DNA of 64,000 nucleotides, from positions 267,206-331,205 of the forward strand of contig NZ_JAHKPD010000018.1 of NCBI RefSeq assembly GCF_018860245.1. Reading direction: 5' to 3'. The position numbers were made by a program, and so were the translations under genes. The notes under the pieces are model-generated. The model did no database searches. It was not told where the DNA came from and was given only the letters and a program-made list of their open reading frames with translations. Positions 62,427-64,000 of the stretch are shown here, piece after piece; the stretch's first letter is position 1; each line of letters opens with the position of its first letter. The stretch is from Pseudotamlana agarivorans. Lineage in GTDB: Bacteria; Bacteroidota; Bacteroidia; Flavobacteriales; Flavobacteriaceae.

Positions 62427-64000
62427 ATGAGTTCATCTGCCGAAGAAAAAGCATTAACACCTGAAGATTTTGAAAATCTTAAAACTACGAAACCACCTAA
62501 GCACAGTGTGGGTTTTGGCGGTATAACAGCTGCCATGAGTCAGGTTTCAAAATATATGAATATTGCCGATGCTTTTAAATTGGGTAGAAAAATGAACCAA
62601 AAAGGTGGATTTGATTGCCCGGGCTGTGCTTGGCCAGATCCAGATGATGAACGCTCTGCTCTAGGTGAATTTTGTGAAAATGGTATCAAAGCCATTGCTG
62701 AAGAAGCCCAGAATAAAACTATTGGTGCTAATTTTTTTGCAAAACATAGCGTGGATGAATTGGCAAATTGGACAGATTTTGAAATTGGAAAATCTGGGCG
62801 TTTAGCTGAACCCATGTATCTTGCTGAAGGCGAAACACACTACAAACCCATTTCTTGGGAAGAAGCTTTTAATAAAGTGGGTACACATTTAAATGCTTTG
62901 GATAATCCCGATGAAGCGGTTTTTTATACCTCCGGAAGAACGACGAATGAAGCTGCTTTTTTATATCAATTGTTTGTTCGCGAATACGGAACATCTAATT
63001 TGCCAGACTGTTCGAATATGTGTCATGAAGCCAGTGGAAGTGCTTTGTCTGAAACCTTAGGTATTGGAAAAGGTTCGGTGACTTTAGATGATTTGTATAA
63101 AGCGGAATTGGTTTTAGTGGTTGGGCAAAACCCAGGAACAAATCATCCGCGCATGCTAACGGCCTTAGAGAAATGTAAAAATAATGGCGGTAAAATAGTA
63201 GCCGTAAACCCGTTGCCAGAAGTCGGTTTAGTGAAGTTTACCAATCCGCAAAATCCAATTAAATTATTAACCGGTGGTACCGAATTGGCCGATGTTTTTG
63301 TACCTGTAACTATTAATGGTGATGTGGCTTTTTTTAAAGCAATGCTTTTAAAGTTATTGGCTGAAGAAGAAGCGAAAGGTAACGTGTTTGATCAAGAGTT
63401 TATTAATGAATTTACACATGGTTATGATGCTTTTATTACCGATTTAAAAACTTATAATTTTGATGATTGCTTAAAGGCTTCAGGAGTTTCTGAAGCTGTT
63501 TTTAATCAAGTCTTCGATCTGGTTCTTAATAAAAAGAAAATTATTATATGTTGGGCTATGGGGCTTACACAGCATGAAAATGCGGTAGATAATATTCGAG
63601 AGGTTGTAAACCTATTACTTTTAAAAGGGAGTATAGGGAAGGAAGGTGCAGGCACTTGCCCTGTACGTGGGCATTCTAACGTTCAAGGTGATAGAACAGT
63701 AGGTATTTGGGAGTCTGCACCACAGGCTTTTTTAGATAAAATTGAGTCAAAATTCGGTTTTAAACCTAGTGTAAAGCATGGGTATTCGGTTATTGATGCG
63801 ATTAAAGCGATGTATGAAAAAAAGGCAAAGGTCTTCTTTGGTCTTGGAGGGAATTTTATATCTGCAGTTCCAGATACGGTCTATTCCGCGAAAGCGTTAT
63901 CAAACTGCAATTTAACGGTGCATGTAAGTACGAAATTAAACCGATCGCACTTGGTTACAGGACGGGAAGCTTTAATTTTTCCATGTTTGGGAAGAACCGA
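62427..64000 (+). CDS. FdhF/YdeP family molybdopterin oxidoreductase (5' part, runs off window)
   Basis: From ATG 62427 the frame is open for 524 codons to the window end, so the C-terminal part is missing. The N-terminus carries the YdeP signature CPGCAWPDP (Cys64 and Cys67), unlike the four-Cys iron-sulfur motif of FdhF. Molybdopterin-binding segments include VFYTSGRTTNEAAF, LPDCSNMCHEASG, LVLVVGQNPGTNHPRML and GSIGKEGAGTCPVRGHSNVQGDRT. YdeP-type proteins are formate dehydrogenase-like, often linked to acid or nitrosative stress. The substrate is unknown. Confidence 0.9.
   Translation, partial: MSSSAEEKALTPEDFENLKTTKPPKHSVGFGGITAAMSQVSKYMNIADAFKLGRKMNQKGGFDCPGCAWPDPDDERSALGEFCENGIKAIAEEAQNKTIGANFFAKHSVDELANWTDFEIGKSGRLAEPMYLAEGETHYKPISWEEAFNKVGTHLNALDNPDEAVFYTSGRTTNEAAFLYQLFVREYGTSNLPDCSNMCHEASGSALSETLGIGKGSVTLDDLYKAELVLVVGQNPGTNHPRMLTALEKCKNNGGKIVAVNPLPEVGLVKFTNPQNPIKLLTGGTELADVFVPVTINGDVAFFKAMLLKLLAEEEAKGNVFDQEFINEFTHGYDAFITDLKTYNFDDCLKASGVSEAVFNQVFDLVLNKKKIIICWAMGLTQHENAVDNIREVVNLLLLKGSIGKEGAGTCPVRGHSNVQGDRTVGIWESAPQAFLDKIESKFGFKPSVKHGYSVIDAIKAMYEKKAKVFFGLGGNFISAVPDTVYSAKALSNCNLTVHVSTKLNRSHLVTGREALIFPCLGRT

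Noticed and set aside
62540-62815. 91-codon minus-strand frame inside the YdeP-type gene
   Set aside because: Antisense to an open frame with a clear YdeP signature.

Overview
The window is a low-GC chromosomal segment of a marine-type member of the Bacteroidota, most likely family Flavobacteriaceae. Four things point there: secreted proteins with type IX secretion (T9SS) C-terminal sorting domains, Bacteroidota -7 promoter boxes (TAnnTTTG) ahead of many genes, almost no Shine-Dalgarno sequences, and frequent TTG starts. Gene families and order (pyrG-yidC, the lone smpB, the xylB-xylA-transporter operon) also fit. No rRNA, tRNA, IS element, prophage or CRISPR array was seen. The identification rests on reading the sequence; no database search was run.

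Layout. 1-5.6 kb: the tail of one T9SS cargo, a second large secreted cargo with two discoidin-like lectin domains, a glycosyltransferase and an M61 peptidase. 5.6-12 kb: an S10 carboxypeptidase-like protein, a TIGR02757 protein, two lipoproteins of unknown function, an MFS transporter and a LolD-type ATPase. 12-25.9 kb: housekeeping genes (folE, pyrG, yidC, mnmA, meaB) mixed with a MORN-like protein, a T9SS subtilase, a nitronate monooxygenase, a MATE pump and a PAP2 phosphatase. 26-28.7 kb: an ECF sigma factor, a candidate anti-sigma protein and an exported DUF4097-like protein, apparently one operon. 28.7-37.9 kb: miaA (with no normal start codon), a K+ channel, a transglutaminase-like protein, an exonuclease/GIY-YIG fusion, a YggS protein, a 3-hydroxyacyl-CoA dehydrogenase, a Gfo/Idh/MocA oxidoreductase and pcm. 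37.9-38.8 kb: a noncoding tandem array of about 151-bp units. 38.8-52.6 kb: smpB, dodecin, lpdA, a DUF2975/HTH pair, a split ThrE exporter, a DEAD-box helicase, an aldose epimerase-like protein, pabB, tilS, ade and a YheT hydrolase. 52.7-64 kb: a xylose operon (xylB-xylA-sugar/H+ symporter) with a palindromic operator candidate, an opposing OYE/deacetylase/nitroreductase cluster with a divergent AraC regulator, a LacI regulator, and the start of a YdeP-type molybdopterin oxidoreductase.

How it fits together. The xylose operon takes up xylose, isomerises it and phosphorylates it for the pentose phosphate pathway; the nearby LacI-type protein is the natural candidate regulator. The T9SS cargos would act at the cell surface or outside. 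Much of the rest is core metabolism and translation.

The most unusual signals are in the spaces between genes: heptamer arrays ahead of start codons, a 151-bp array, several dyad elements, a shared TAGACAA/TTGTCTA half-site, an anti-Shine-Dalgarno look-alike in a helicase leader, and -7 boxes so close to start codons that they suggest leaderless mRNAs or corrected starts. No wholly new multi-gene system could be demonstrated. The best candidates for uncharacterised function are the OYE/deacetylase-lipoprotein/nitroreductase/AraC cluster and the sigma/anti-sigma/DUF4097 operon.
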